DNA of 64,000 nucleotides. Source: Extensimonas perlucida (GTDB taxonomy: Bacteria; Pseudomonadota; Gammaproteobacteria; Burkholderiales; Burkholderiaceae_C). The position numbers and the translations under genes were made by a program. Shown here in pieces: positions 20,450 to 29,705 of this stretch; within the stretch, counting starts at the first letter, position 1, and every line of letters begins with the position of its first letter. The notes beneath the pieces are model-generated. The model was not told the origin of the DNA and ran no database searches. It saw only the letters and a program-made list of their open reading frames with translations. Where the stretch lies: positions 124,001 through 188,000 of the forward strand of contig NZ_VMYE01000003.1 in the NCBI RefSeq assembly GCF_007655255.1. The letters are read 5' to 3'.

Positions 20450-22627
20450 ATGTACGCATTGTTTGAAGAGGCCGGCAAATTCCTCACCGGCCGCATCCTT
20501 TCCGAAGCCGAAAACTCCGCGCAGGTCGAGCTCGAATCGGGCAAGCGCGTGAAGGTCAAGGCGGCGAACCTGCTGCTGCGCTTTGCCCAGCCCGAGCCCG
20601 CACAACTGCTCGCGCAGGCGCAAGACGTGGCGCAGGGCATAGAGCTGGACCTGGCCTGGGAGTTCGCGCCCGAGGGCGAATTCGGCTTTGCCGAGCTGGC
20701 GCGCGAGTATTTCTCGGCGAACGCGCCGCTGGCCGAGCAAGTCGGCATGCTCTTGCGTCTGCACGAGGCGCCGCATTACTTCCGGCGCGCGGGCAAGGGC
20801 CGCTTCAAAAAGGCGCCGCCCGAGGTACTGCAGCAGGCGCTCGCCGCGCTCGAGAAGAAAAAGCAGCAGCAGCAGCAAATCGCCGACTGGGCGCAGGAGC
20901 TCGCTGCGGGCCGCTGCCCCGCGCCCATCCGCGCGCAGCTCTACAAAATCCTGTTCAAGCCCGACAAGAACGCACCCGAATACAAGGCCGTGGTCGAAGC
21001 CAGCCGCGCCACGCACACCGCGGCGCTCGCGCTGCTGCAAAAGGCCGGCGCGATCGACTCGGCCTACCAGTTCCACTGGCAGCGCTTTTTGTTCGAGGAC
21101 TTCCCGCAGGGCACGGCCTTCCCGCCGCTGCCCGTGCCGCCGCCGCCCGAGGACTTGCCGCTCGCGCCCGTGCAGGCGTATTCGATCGACGACTCGCACA
21201 CCACCGAGATCGACGACGCGCTCTCGCTGCAGGGCCTGGGCACGGGCACCGTGGTGCTGGGCATCCACATCGCGGCGCCGGGGCTGGGCCTGGCACCGGG
21301 CAGCGCGCTCGACCAGGTGGGGCGCCGGCGCCTGTCCACCGTGTATATGCCGGGCTACAAGATCACCATGCTGCCCGAAGACGTGGTGCAGGCGTACACG
21401 CTCGAAGCCGGGCGCGCAAACCCTGCGGTGTCGCTGTACGTGACCATCGACGAAGCCACGCTCGAAATCCGCGCGAGCGAAACGCGCCTGGAGCGCGTGC
21501 CCGTGGCGCACAACCTGCGCCACGACCAGCTCGACCACATCGTCACCGAAGCCTGGCTCAGTGACCCCACAGTTCAATACGAAAACACGCCTGAACCCTT
21601 GATAGAACTGCGCGAGCAGCTCACCTTTTTATACCGCCTCGCGCTCGCCCTCAAAGCGCGGCGCGAGGTGGTGCGTGGCAAGCCCGAGAACTTCACGCGG
21701 CCCGACTACAGCTTTCGCCTCGTGGGCAACGACGGCGCCGAGCCCACGGGCAGCGAACAGGTGCAGATCAGCGTGCGCCGGCGCGGCGCGCCGCTGGACT
21801 TGATCGTGGCCGAGGCCGCCATCGTCGCCAACAGCCGCTGGGGCGCGTGGCTGGCCGAGCTGGGCGTGCCCGGCATCTACCGCAGCCAGGCCAGCATGGC
21901 GCCGGGCGTGAAGGTGCGCATGGGCACCAAGGCGCTGCCGCACGCGGGTATTGGCGTGCCGTGCTACGCCTGGAGCACCTCGCCGCTGCGCCGCTACACC
22001 GACCTCGTGAACCAGTGGCAGATCATCGCTTGCGCGCGCCACGGCCGCACCGCCGCGCTCGCCGCACCCTTCAAGCCCAAGGACGCCGAGCTGTTTGCCA
22101 TCCTCAGCAGCTTTGACGCCGCTTACGGTAGCTACAACGCCTACCAGGCCAGCATGGAGCGCTACTGGACGCTGCGTTATCTGCAGCAAAACGGCATCAC
22201 CGAGCTCACCGCCACGGTGCTCAAAGAAGGGCCGCAGGGCGACGCGCTGGTGCGCGCCGACAGCCTGCCGCTGGTCTTTGGCGTGCTCGGCGCGCAAGGG
22301 CTGCCGCGCGGCGCGCAGGTGCGCGTACAGCTCGGCGCGATCGACGAATTCACGCTCGATGTGCGCGGCACTGTGCTCGAACGCCTGGACACCGGCACGC
22401 CGCCTGCCGCCGACGCGCAGCTCGACCTCGACGAGGGCGGCGAAGAAGGCCAGGAGGCAGCCGCGGGCCCGATCACCATCGCCGTCGATGTGGCAGACGA
22501 CACAGGCGATGCGGCTGATGTGACCAATGCGGCTGACGCAGCGCAGGAGGCCGCGCCGCGCGCCGAGGCCGATCCCACCCAGGCCGCAACTGCCCCCATC
22601 ACGCCTGTTCACGCAGCCACCGAATAG
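20450..22627 (+). CDS. RNB-domain exoribonuclease (RNase II/R family)
   Basis: A 725-residue 3'-5' exoribonuclease. The RNB catalytic domain starts at AYSIDDSHTTEIDDALSL, which holds the metal-binding Asp residues, and continues with YMPGYKITMLPEDVVQAYTL and TSPLRRYTDLVNQWQ. The N-terminal region is shorter than in RNase R and resembles the betaproteobacterial RNase II-like group. A C-terminal acidic Ala/Asp-rich tail (about 40 residues) follows the S1-like end. It leads a probable operon with the TonB-like gene, aroE and mtgA. Confidence 0.93.
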   Translation: MYALFEEAGKFLTGRILSEAENSAQVELESGKRVKVKAANLLLRFAQPEPAQLLAQAQDVAQGIELDLAWEFAPEGEFGFAELAREYFSANAPLAEQVGMLLRLHEAPHYFRRAGKGRFKKAPPEVLQQALAALEKKKQQQQQIADWAQELAAGRCPAPIRAQLYKILFKPDKNAPEYKAVVEASRATHTAALALLQKAGAIDSAYQFHWQRFLFEDFPQGTAFPPLPVPPPPEDLPLAPVQAYSIDDSHTTEIDDALSLQGLGTGTVVLGIHIAAPGLGLAPGSALDQVGRRRLSTVYMPGYKITMLPEDVVQAYTLEAGRANPAVSLYVTIDEATLEIRASETRLERVPVAHNLRHDQLDHIVTEAWLSDPTVQYENTPEPLIELREQLTFLYRLALALKARREVVRGKPENFTRPDYSFRLVGNDGAEPTGSEQVQISVRRRGAPLDLIVAEAAIVANSRWGAWLAELGVPGIYRSQASMAPGVKVRMGTKALPHAGIGVPCYAWSTSPLRRYTDLVNQWQIIACARHGRTAALAAPFKPKDAELFAILSSFDAAYGSYNAYQASMERYWTLRYLQQNGITELTATVLKEGPQGDALVRADSLPLVFGVLGAQGLPRGAQVRVQLGAIDEFTLDVRGTVLERLDTGTPPAADAQLDLDEGGEEGQEAAAGPITIAVDVADDTGDAADVTNAADAAQEAAPRAEADPTQAATAPITPVHAATE

Positions 22628-22637
22628 AGGCCGCACT

Positions 22638-23507
22638 GTGAAACCGCTCGCGTCGCTTCGCTCTCTCGACCTGTTCCAGCGTGCGCTGCTGTTTTCCGTG
22701 GCCGTGCACGCGGCGGTGCTCACGGTGCGCTTCGTGAACCCCGTGGCGGTGCAGCGCGTGTTCCAGGACACGCCGCTCGAAGTCATCCTCGTCAACGCGC
22801 GCTCCGAGGACCGGCCCGACAAGGCGCAGGCCATCGCGCAGACGCAGCTCGCCGGCGGGGGTGAGGCCGAGCGCGGGCGCGCCACGAGCCCGCTGCCGTA
22901 CTCCGCGCTCACCGCCGTAGGCGACGACGTCGAAGACGCGCAGCGCCAGGCTGACGCCCTGCTCGCACAGCAAACCCAGCTGCTCGCGCAGCTGCGCCGC
23001 CAGCTCGCCAACCTGCCGCCGCCCGACCCGCGCCAGAGCAGCGACAACCCCGGCGCTACGGCCCAGGAAGACAAGCGCCGCCAGCTGCTCAAGCTGCTCG
23101 CCGAAATCGAAAAGCGCATCAACGAGCAAAACGCCCGCCCGCGCAAGCGCTACATCAGCCCCAGCACGCGCGAAGCCGCCTACGCGATCTACTACGACGC
23201 GCTGCGCCGCCGCGTCGAAGACAAGGGCACGGAAAACTTCCCTGAATCCCACGGCCAAAAGCTCTACGGCGAGCTGACCATGATCCTCACCGTGAACCAC
23301 GACGGGCGCGTGCTCGCCACCGAGGTCGTGCAAAGCTCGGGCAACGCGCTGCTCGATCGGCGCGCCGAAGCCATCGCACGCGCCGCCGGGCCCTTCGGCC
23401 CCTTCACCGCCGAAATGCGGCGCCAGGCCGACCAGATCGCCATGGTGGCGCGCTTCAAGTTCACGCGCGAGCAAACCCTCGAAACCAACCTGCGTTCCGC
23501 GCCATGA
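22638..23507 (+). CDS. TonB-like energy-transducing protein
   Basis: A 289-residue protein with a cytoplasmic start, one transmembrane helix (residues ~16-33, LLFSVAVHAAVLTVRFV), a long Gln/Ala-rich periplasmic rod with heptad-like character, and a C-terminal TonB-type domain (YGELTMILTVNHDGRVLATEVVQSSGNALLDRRA). TonB proteins couple the ExbB/ExbD proton-driven motor to outer-membrane receptors. The start is a GTG ten bases after the RNase stop. Its stop overlaps the aroE ATG. No exbBD genes are here. Confidence 0.9.
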   Translation: MKPLASLRSLDLFQRALLFSVAVHAAVLTVRFVNPVAVQRVFQDTPLEVILVNARSEDRPDKAQAIAQTQLAGGGEAERGRATSPLPYSALTAVGDDVEDAQRQADALLAQQTQLLAQLRRQLANLPPPDPRQSSDNPGATAQEDKRRQLLKLLAEIEKRINEQNARPRKRYISPSTREAAYAIYYDALRRRVEDKGTENFPESHGQKLYGELTMILTVNHDGRVLATEVVQSSGNALLDRRAEAIARAAGPFGPFTAEMRRQADQIAMVARFKFTREQTLETNLRSAP

Positions 23508-24469
23508 CCCCTGCCGCGACCCAAACCCCAGCGCCCCCGGCCGCCGCACCCGACCTCTATGCCGTCATGGGCCACCCCGTGGCGCACAGCCGCTCGCCCG
23601 CGATCCACCGGCGTTTTGCCGAACTCACGGGCCAGCACATTGCCTATGACGCCTGCCTGCTGCCGCTCGACGGCTTTGCGCAGGGCGTGCGCGACTTCAT
23701 CGCACGCGGCGGGCGCGGCTGCAACGTCACCGTGCCCTTCAAGCACGAGGCTGCGCAGATCGCCACGCAGCGCAGCGCGCGCGTGGCGCTGGCCGGCGCC
23801 GCGAACACACTCATGTTCATGGCAGGCGGCGGCATTTACGCCGACAACACCGACGGCCTGGGCCTGGTGGCCGACATCACGCGCAACGCCGGCGTGGCGC
23901 TGGCCGGGCGCGACGTGCTGCTCGTGGGCGCGGGCGGCGCGGCCGCAGGCGTGCTCGGGCCGCTGCTCCAAGCCGGCGTGCGCCGCCTCACCGTGGCCAA
24001 CCGCACGCTGACCAAGGCGCAAGCCCTGGTGCAGGCGCATGCCGACCTCGCAAAACTCCTGAAGGTGGAGCTGCTTGCGCAGACTCCACAAGCGCTGGAG
24101 TCCGATTTCGATGTGATCATCAACGCCACCGCGAGCAGCCTCGCCGGCGCCGCGGTGCCAGTGCCCGCGCGCGTGCTGCGCCCCGGCAGCCTGGCCTACG
24201 ACATGATGTACGGCCCCGCCGCGCACGGCTTTTTGCATTGGGCGCAGCAGCACGGCGCGCGCCCGCGCGACGGCCTGGGCATGCTCGTGGAGCAGGCGGC
24301 TGAATCGTTTGCGCTCTGGCGCGGCGTGCGCCCACCCGCGGCGCAGGTGCTGGCCGAGTTGCAGGCGCAGCTGCAGGCCGAGGCACGAGCCGCATCGCGC
24401 ACCGCGTCCCCGGCCGAGGCACAAGCCCAGGCCCCGGCGCAAGCGCCCGGCGCCGGGGCCAAAGCCTGA
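23504..24469 (+). CDS. aroE: Shikimate dehydrogenase
   Basis: A 321-residue AroE that reduces 3-dehydroshikimate with NADPH in aromatic amino-acid synthesis. Substrate-site motifs are MGHPVAHSRSPAIHRRF, NVTVPFKHEA (catalytic Lys) and ADNTDGLG (Asp). The NADP loop is LLVGAGGAAAGV. The protein is about 40 residues longer than usual because of an Ala/Gln-rich tail after the normal end (VLAELQAQLQAEARAAS and onward), probably disordered. The ATG overlaps the upstream stop (ATGA). Confidence 0.95.
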   Translation: MTPAATQTPAPPAAAPDLYAVMGHPVAHSRSPAIHRRFAELTGQHIAYDACLLPLDGFAQGVRDFIARGGRGCNVTVPFKHEAAQIATQRSARVALAGAANTLMFMAGGGIYADNTDGLGLVADITRNAGVALAGRDVLLVGAGGAAAGVLGPLLQAGVRRLTVANRTLTKAQALVQAHADLAKLLKVELLAQTPQALESDFDVIINATASSLAGAAVPVPARVLRPGSLAYDMMYGPAAHGFLHWAQQHGARPRDGLGMLVEQAAESFALWRGVRPPAAQVLAELQAQLQAEARAASRTASPAEAQAQAPAQAPGAGAKA

Positions 24470-24478
24470 TCCCCCGCG

Positions 24479-25228
24479 ATGAAACCGCTGCTGCGCTGGC
24501 TCACTCTGGTGCTGCTCGCCGCTGTGGCGCTGGAGCTGTTTTTCGTGCTGCGCATCGCGCTCATGGCCGTGGTCGATCCGCAGTCCACGAGCTTTCAGCG
24601 CTCCGAAATCTGGGCGCAGCTGCACAGCCGCGGCAGCGTGCGCTGGCAGCAGCAATGGGTGCCTTATGCGCAAATTTCCGACCATCTCAAGCGCGCCGTG
24701 ATCGCGTCCGAGGACGACGGCTTCGTGGCACACGAAGGGGTCGATTGGAACGCCATCGAAAAAGCCTGGGAGCGCAACGCCCGCGCCGAAGCGCAGGCGC
24801 AGGCGCGCGCGGGCAAGGCCGCCAAAGCGGCGCCTGCAGCCCGCCCCGCGCGGCCGCCCAAAATCCGCGGCGGCTCGACCATCACGCAGCAGCTCGCGAA
24901 AAACCTGCTGCTCTCGGGCGAGCGCACGCTGCTGCGCAAGGGGCAGGAATTCATCCTCACCATGGCGCTGGAGCTGTTCCTGAGCAAGCAGCGCATCCTC
25001 GAGATCTACCTCAACAACGTCGAATGGGGCGAGGGCGTGTTCGGCGCCGAAGCCGCGGCGCAGCACTACTACCGCAAGAGCGCCGCGCGCCTGGCCCCCG
25101 CCGAGGCCGCACGCCTGGCCGTGATGCTGCCAGCGCCCAAGCGCTTCGAGAAAACCCCCGGCTCGGCCTACCTCGCAGGCCGCACGCGCACCATCCTCGC
25201 GCGCATGGGCAGTGCAGAATTGCCATGA
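24479..25228 (+). CDS. mtgA: Monofunctional peptidoglycan transglycosylase
   Basis: A 249-residue GT51 glycosyltransferase with an N-terminal membrane anchor (residues 9-30). Donor-site motif VIASEDDGFVAHEGVDW includes the catalytic Glu; GGSTITQQLAKNLLLSGERT and FLSKQRILEIYLNNVEWGEGVFG complete the set. There is no transpeptidase domain. A 25-residue Ala/Arg-rich insertion (ARAEAQAQARAGKAAKAAP) lies in the loop after the first motif. It is the last gene of the run starting with the RNB nuclease. Confidence 0.95.
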   Translation: MKPLLRWLTLVLLAAVALELFFVLRIALMAVVDPQSTSFQRSEIWAQLHSRGSVRWQQQWVPYAQISDHLKRAVIASEDDGFVAHEGVDWNAIEKAWERNARAEAQAQARAGKAAKAAPAARPARPPKIRGGSTITQQLAKNLLLSGERTLLRKGQEFILTMALELFLSKQRILEIYLNNVEWGEGVFGAEAAAQHYYRKSAARLAPAEAARLAVMLPAPKRFEKTPGSAYLAGRTRTILARMGSAELP

Positions 25229-25256
25229 GTACGCCTCTGTTTTATGAATGAAAATG

Positions 25257-25292
25257 GCCTCTATCACTTATCCATACTGCATAAGCAGCTAT
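25257..25292. repeat. 36-bp dispersed repeat ending AAGCAGCTAT, copy 1
   Basis: GCCTCTATCACTTATC followed by TGCATAAGCAGCTAT matches 39056-39091 at about 28 of 36 positions in the same orientation. It sits between mtgA and ruvC, just ahead of the ruvC ATG. Confidence 0.7.
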
Positions 25293-25306
25293 CACACGAG
25301 TAGCGC

Positions 25307-25855
25307 ATGCGCATCCTCGGCATAGACCCCGGCCTGCAGACCACGGGCTTTGGCGTGATCGAGGCGCAAGGCCAGGCGCTGCGCTACGTGGCCAGCGGCA
25401 CCATACGCACCACGGCGCTCGCGCTGGGCGACCTGCCGGGGCGGCTCAAGCTGCTGTTCGACGGCATCGCCGAAGTCGCGCAGCGCTACCAGCCCGAGGC
25501 CGCGGCGGTGGAAATCATCTTCGTCAACGTGAACCCGCAATCCACGCTGCTGCTGGGCCAGGCGCGCGGCGCCTGCATCACCGCGCTCGTCGCGCGCGAC
25601 TTGCCCGTGGCCGAATACACCGCGCTGCAGATGAAAAAAGCCGTGGTCGGCCACGGCCGCGCCGCCAAGAGCCAGGTGCAGGAGATGGTGCGCCGCCTGC
25701 TGCAACTGCCCGGCCTGCCCGGCCCCGACGCCGCCGACGCGCTGGGCCTCGCGATCACGCACGCGCACGCCGGCGCCGCCATGGCGCGCCTGGGCAGCGC
25801 CGCCCCCCTGCAACGCCGCCAGCACGCGATGTTCAAGGGCGGGCGCAGTTATTGA
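25307..25855 (+). CDS. ruvC: Holliday junction resolvase RuvC
   Basis: A 182-residue endonuclease that cuts Holliday junctions. Catalytic acidic residues appear in [16 protein letters not shown] (Asp7), [15 protein letters not shown] (Glu) and the C-terminal [16 protein letters not shown] (Asp residues). Length is normal. ruvA and ruvB are not adjacent, which is common in this order. A dispersed 36-bp repeat occupies the upstream gap. Confidence 0.97.
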   Translation: MRILGIDPGLQTTGFGVIEAQGQALRYVASGTIRTTALALGDLPGRLKLLFDGIAEVAQRYQPEAAAVEIIFVNVNPQSTLLLGQARGACITALVARDLPVAEYTALQMKKAVVGHGRAAKSQVQEMVRRLLQLPGLPGPDAADALGLAITHAHAGAAMARLGSAAPLQRRQHAMFKGGRSY

Positions 25856-25929
25856 CTCCTGCCTGCGGCGGTTTGGCCAGCGGCGCGTTTGCATGCGCAA
25901 AAAATCGGCGCATCGCGCACAATCACCGC

Positions 25930-26967
25930 ATGACTGCACTGCACTGCCCCCCGCTTTCCATGCTCGACCTGGTGCCCGTGCGCGCTGATGCCACTGTGGC
26001 CGACGCCCTGCGCGTTGCGTTGCAGACGGCGCGGCATACGGAGCGCCTGGGTTTTTTGCGTTACTGGGTTGCCGAGCACCACAACATCGACGGCATCGCC
26101 AGTTCGGCCACGGCCGTGCTCGTGGGCTACATCGCGGGCGGCACCGAGCGCATTCGCGTGGGCTCGGGCGGCATCATGCTGCCCAACCACGCGCCGCTGG
26201 TCGTGGCCGAGGCTTTCGGCACGCTGGCCGAGCTCTACCCCGGCCGCATAGACCTGGGCCTGGGCCGCGCGCCCGGCACCGACCCGGCCACCATGCGCGC
26301 ACTGCGCCGCGACCGCGTCGAAACCGTGGAAGACTTCCCGCGCGACGTGGCCGAGCTGCAGCGCCTGCTCGCGCCGCCCACACCGGGCCAGCGCATCGTC
26401 GCCACGCCGGGCGCGGGCACCCAGGTGCCTATCTGGCTGCTCGGCTCCAGCCTGTTTTCGGCGCAGCTCGCGGCCGAGCGCGGCCTGCCCTACGCGTTCG
26501 CCTCGCACTTCGCGCCGCGCCTGCTGCACCAGGCCATAGCCTTGTACCGGCAGCAGTTCCGCCCCTCGGACGTGCTCGCCAAGCCCTACGTGATGATAGG
26601 CGTGCCGCTGATCGCCGCGCCCACCGACGCCGAGGCCGAGTACCTTGCGAGCAGCATGTACCAGCGCGTACTCGGCATCCTGCGCGGCGAGCGCCTGCGC
26701 CTGCAGCCGCCGCAGGAAAACTTCACGGCCCGTCTGCACCCGCAGGAGCGCGCGGCGATCCAGGATTTCCTCGCCGCGGCCGTGATCGGCAGCCCCGACA
26801 CCGTACGCCGCGGCTTCGCGCAGCTCGTGCAAAGCACGCAGGCCGACGAGTTCATCCTCACCTGCGACATCTACGACCCGGCGCTGCGCCTGCGCTCGCT
26901 CGACATCGCGGCGCAGGTGCGCGACGAGATGAACGGCGCGGCCACAGCCTCACAAGGCGCCGCCTGA
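25930..26967 (+). CDS. LLM-class flavin-dependent oxidoreductase (luciferase-like)
   Basis: A 345-residue luciferase-like monooxygenase close to the E. coli YhbW type. The conserved segments are [40 protein letters not shown] and [14 protein letters not shown]. Such enzymes use reduced FMN supplied by a separate reductase; the substrate cannot be deduced. The start was chosen at the ATG that gives the typical short leader before the first strand (LDLVPV). It is a single gene between ruvC and a convergent SDR gene. Confidence 0.9.
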   Translation: MTALHCPPLSMLDLVPVRADATVADALRVALQTARHTERLGFLRYWVAEHHNIDGIASSATAVLVGYIAGGTERIRVGSGGIMLPNHAPLVVAEAFGTLAELYPGRIDLGLGRAPGTDPATMRALRRDRVETVEDFPRDVAELQRLLAPPTPGQRIVATPGAGTQVPIWLLGSSLFSAQLAAERGLPYAFASHFAPRLLHQAIALYRQQFRPSDVLAKPYVMIGVPLIAAPTDAEAEYLASSMYQRVLGILRGERLRLQPPQENFTARLHPQERAAIQDFLAAAVIGSPDTVRRGFAQLVQSTQADEFILTCDIYDPALRLRSLDIAAQVRDEMNGAATASQGAA

Positions 26968-27064
26968 GCGCGGCAGGTGGGGCGCTGCGTGCGGGCGCCA
27001 GCGCCGCCTGAGCGCCCGCTGAGCATCGGCTGATCGCGCACCGCGCCGCCTGGTCGGCCCGCGC

Positions 27065-27814
27065 TCAGCGCGCCAGATAACCGCCGTCTATGGGGTAGTA
27101 AGCCCCGGTGACGAACGAGGCGCGCTCGCTCGCGAGCCAGGTCACGAGCTCGGCCACCTCTTCGGGGCGCCCCAAGCGCCCTATGGGATGCGCCGCGACG
27201 AGCATGGCGTTCGTGGCCGGGTCCTCCTCGAAGCGGCCGATCATGGGCGTGTGGATGAAGCCCGGCCCGACGGCGTTCACGCGCACGCCCTGTGCGCCGT
27301 ATTCGAGCGCCGCCGTCTGCGTGAGCCCCACCACGCCGTGCTTGGCCGCGGTGTAGGCCGCAGAGCCCGCAAAGCCCACCGCGCCCAGGATAGAGGCCAT
27401 GTTGATGATGGAGCCACCGCCGCTTTGCAGCATCGCGGGTATCTGGTACTTCATGCCGTAGAACACGCCCGAGAGGTTGATGCCCAGCACGCGCACCCAG
27501 TCGTCCAGCGGGTAGTCGGCCAGCGGCATGCTGACGCCGCTCACGCCGGCGTTGTTGCAGGCCACGTCGAGGCGGTCGAAATACGTCATGGTCTGCTCGA
27601 CCAGCGAACGGCAGTCCGCGGGTTTATAGACGTCGGCCGCGATGTACAGCGCTTCGCGGCCGCAGGCGCGCACCAGCGCAGCCGTTTCTTCGCCCCCCGC
27701 GGCGTTCAGGTCCGACACCACCACATGCGCGCCTTCGCGCGCCCAGGCGAGCGCGATGGCCCGTCCAATGCCAGAGGACGCGCCCGTCACCAAAGCCACT
27801 TTGTCTCTCAACAT
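27065..27814 (-). CDS. Short-chain dehydrogenase/reductase
   Basis: A 249-residue classical SDR. The nucleotide loop is VTGASSGIGRAIAL, the NNAG motif is present as CNNAGVSG, and the catalytic Ser-Tyr-Lys is seen in NMASILG with YTAAKHG. An Asp at the end of the second strand (VVVSDLN) suggests NAD rather than NADP. An AAGGAG site precedes the ATG. Substrate is unknown; it resembles glucose/ribitol dehydrogenase-like oxidoreductases. Confidence 0.9.
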   Translation of the reverse strand: MLRDKVALVTGASSGIGRAIALAWAREGAHVVVSDLNAAGGEETAALVRACGREALYIAADVYKPADCRSLVEQTMTYFDRLDVACNNAGVSGVSMPLADYPLDDWVRVLGINLSGVFYGMKYQIPAMLQSGGGSIINMASILGAVGFAGSAAYTAAKHGVVGLTQTAALEYGAQGVRVNAVGPGFIHTPMIGRFEEDPATNAMLVAAHPIGRLGRPEEVAELVTWLASERASFVTGAYYPIDGGYLAR

Positions 27815-27955
27815 GCTGTGCTCCTTGCTGTTACTGCACCCACAGCCCCACGCCGCAGGTCCGCAGCCATTGTGCCGGCAGGATGTGACGCTCGCGTTCA
27901 TGGCGCGCAAGCCTATGGTTGCGCGCCGCGTCCAAGCGGGCGGTTCATCCGCGCA

Positions 27956-29506
27956 TCAATGCACGCCGCGCAGCGCCCGTCGGTACTGCATGGCCTCGGC
28001 GACATGCGTGAGCTGCGTGCTGCGCGCGCCGGCCAGGTCGGCGATGGTGCGCGCGAGCTTGAGCACGCGGTGTGTGCTGCGCGCCGACCAGCCCAGGCGC
28101 GCGGCAGCCTGCTGCAAAAAGGGCGCCGCCGCCGCGTCCAGCAGCAGGTATGCGTCGAGCTCCTGCCCCTGCAGCGCCTGGTTGGTCTTGCCCTGGCGCG
28201 CGAGCATGCGTGCGCGCGCCTGCTCCACGCGCGTGCGCAGGCTCGCGCTGCTCTCGCCGGGCGGTGTCTGCAGCAGCTGTTCGGGCGGCAGCGCGGGCAC
28301 TTCGACATGCAGGTCTATGCGGTCCAGCAGCGGGCCGCTGAGCTTGCCCTGGTAGCGCGCCACCTGGTCGGGCGTGCAGCGGCACACGCGCTGCATAGCG
28401 CCCAGGTAGCCGCAGGGGCAGGGGTTCATGGCCGCGACGAGCTGGAACTGCGCCGGGTACTCGGCCCGCATGGCGGCGCGTGCGATCGTGATCTGCCCGG
28501 TCTCGAGCGGCTCGCGCAGCGCCTCGAGCGCGGCGCGCGGAAACTCCGGCAGCTCGTCGAGAAACAGCACCCCATGGTGCGCAAGCGAGATTTCGCCGGG
28601 CCGCGGCGGCGTGCCGCCACCCACGAGCGCCACGGCGCTCGCCGTGTGGTGTGGCTGGCGCGTGGGGCGCAGGCCCCATTGCGCGGGGCTGAAGTGGCCC
28701 GCGAGGCTCGCGATGGCCGCGCTTTGCAGCGCTTCGTCCAGCGTCATGGCCGGCAGCAGCCCGGCAAAGCGCCGCGCGAGCATGGACTTGCCCGAGCCCG
28801 GCGGCCCCACCAGCAAGGCGCTGTGGCCACCGGCAGCGGCGATCTCCAGTGCACGCTTGGCCGCGGCCTGGCCCTTCACGTCGGCCATGTCGACGCTGTC
28901 GCTGCCCTGCGCCATGGGCGTGGGCTGCAGGCGGCACCAGCCGTCCTCGTCCGCTTCGTCCGTGCCGTCGGCCAGTGCGCCGGCGTCCGTGGGCATGAAG
29001 GCACGCACCACGTCGAGCAAGTGGCGCGCGCGCACCACCTGGGCGCCGGGCACGAGCGCGGCCTCTTCGGCGCTGCCGGGCGGCAGCACCAGCGTGGCTT
29101 CGACCTTCTGCGTCTGCAGCGCCAGGCTGGTGGCGAGCGCGCCGCGCACCGGACGCAAGGCGCCCGAGAGGGACAGCTCACCCGCAAACTCGTGCCCCGC
29201 AAGGCGCGCGCCGTCGATCTGCCCGCTGGCCGCGAGGATGCCCAGCGCGATCGGCAAATCGAAGCGCCCTGAATCCTTGGGCAGGTCGGCCGGCGCGAGG
29301 TTGACCGTGATGCGCTTGTTGTGCGGAAACTCCAGCCCGGCGTTGAGCAGCGCGGAGCGCACGCGCTCGCGCGCTTCCTTGACCTCGACGTCGGCGAGTC
29401 CGACCAGCGTGAAGCTAGGCAGACCATTGGCCAGATGCACCTCCACGGTGACGGATGGCGCCTGCAGCCCCAAAAGGGCGCGGCTTTGCACCAAAGCAAG
29501 ACTCAT
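27956..29506 (-). CDS. comM: YifB/ComM family Mg-chelatase-like AAA+ ATPase
   Basis: A 516-residue protein: N-terminal Lon-protease-like ChlI domain (residues 1-150, VEVHLANGLPSFTLVGL), central AAA+ core with Walker A GPPGSGKSMLARR and Walker B VLFLDELPEF, and C-terminal Mg_chelatase_C (ARLGWSARSTHRVLKLARTIADL). ComM is a helicase that promotes branch migration during natural transformation in related bacteria. Length is standard. It is transcribed away from the porin-glnK-amtB operon. Confidence 0.93.
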   Translation of the reverse strand: MSLALVQSRALLGLQAPSVTVEVHLANGLPSFTLVGLADVEVKEARERVRSALLNAGLEFPHNKRITVNLAPADLPKDSGRFDLPIALGILAASGQIDGARLAGHEFAGELSLSGALRPVRGALATSLALQTQKVEATLVLPPGSAEEAALVPGAQVVRARHLLDVVRAFMPTDAGALADGTDEADEDGWCRLQPTPMAQGSDSVDMADVKGQAAAKRALEIAAAGGHSALLVGPPGSGKSMLARRFAGLLPAMTLDEALQSAAIASLAGHFSPAQWGLRPTRQPHHTASAVALVGGGTPPRPGEISLAHHGVLFLDELPEFPRAALEALREPLETGQITIARAAMRAEYPAQFQLVAAMNPCPCGYLGAMQRVCRCTPDQVARYQGKLSGPLLDRIDLHVEVPALPPEQLLQTPPGESSASLRTRVEQARARMLARQGKTNQALQGQELDAYLLLDAAAAPFLQQAAARLGWSARSTHRVLKLARTIADLAGARSTQLTHVAEAMQYRRALRGVH

Positions 29507-29648
29507 GAACGAAGTGCTCCCTCAAAGGGTGCGCTGCGGGGACTTTGCGGCGCTGTTTTTCAGAGCGCGGCGGCAGGCACGCGCAAGACATGCTGGAAAT
29601 GTAACGGTTCGCGCGTTTGCGCAAGGGTTGGCGCCGGCGGGCCACGCA

Positions 29649-29664
29649 TGGCACGTTCCATGCT
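29649..29664 (+). promoter_or_regulatory. Sigma-54 (RpoN) promoter of the porin-glnK-amtB operon
   Basis: TGGCACGTTCCATGCT matches the -24/-12 consensus TGGCACG-N4-TTGCW with one mismatch, including the invariant GG and GC at correct spacing. It lies 42 bp before the porin ATG and would start transcription near 29676. This suggests NtrC-dependent expression under nitrogen limitation. I did not find a clear NtrC site upstream. Confidence 0.8.
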
Positions 29665-29705
29665 TTGAGGCTTGCGTCGCAACTTTTCAACGCATCGGAG
29701 GAAGA

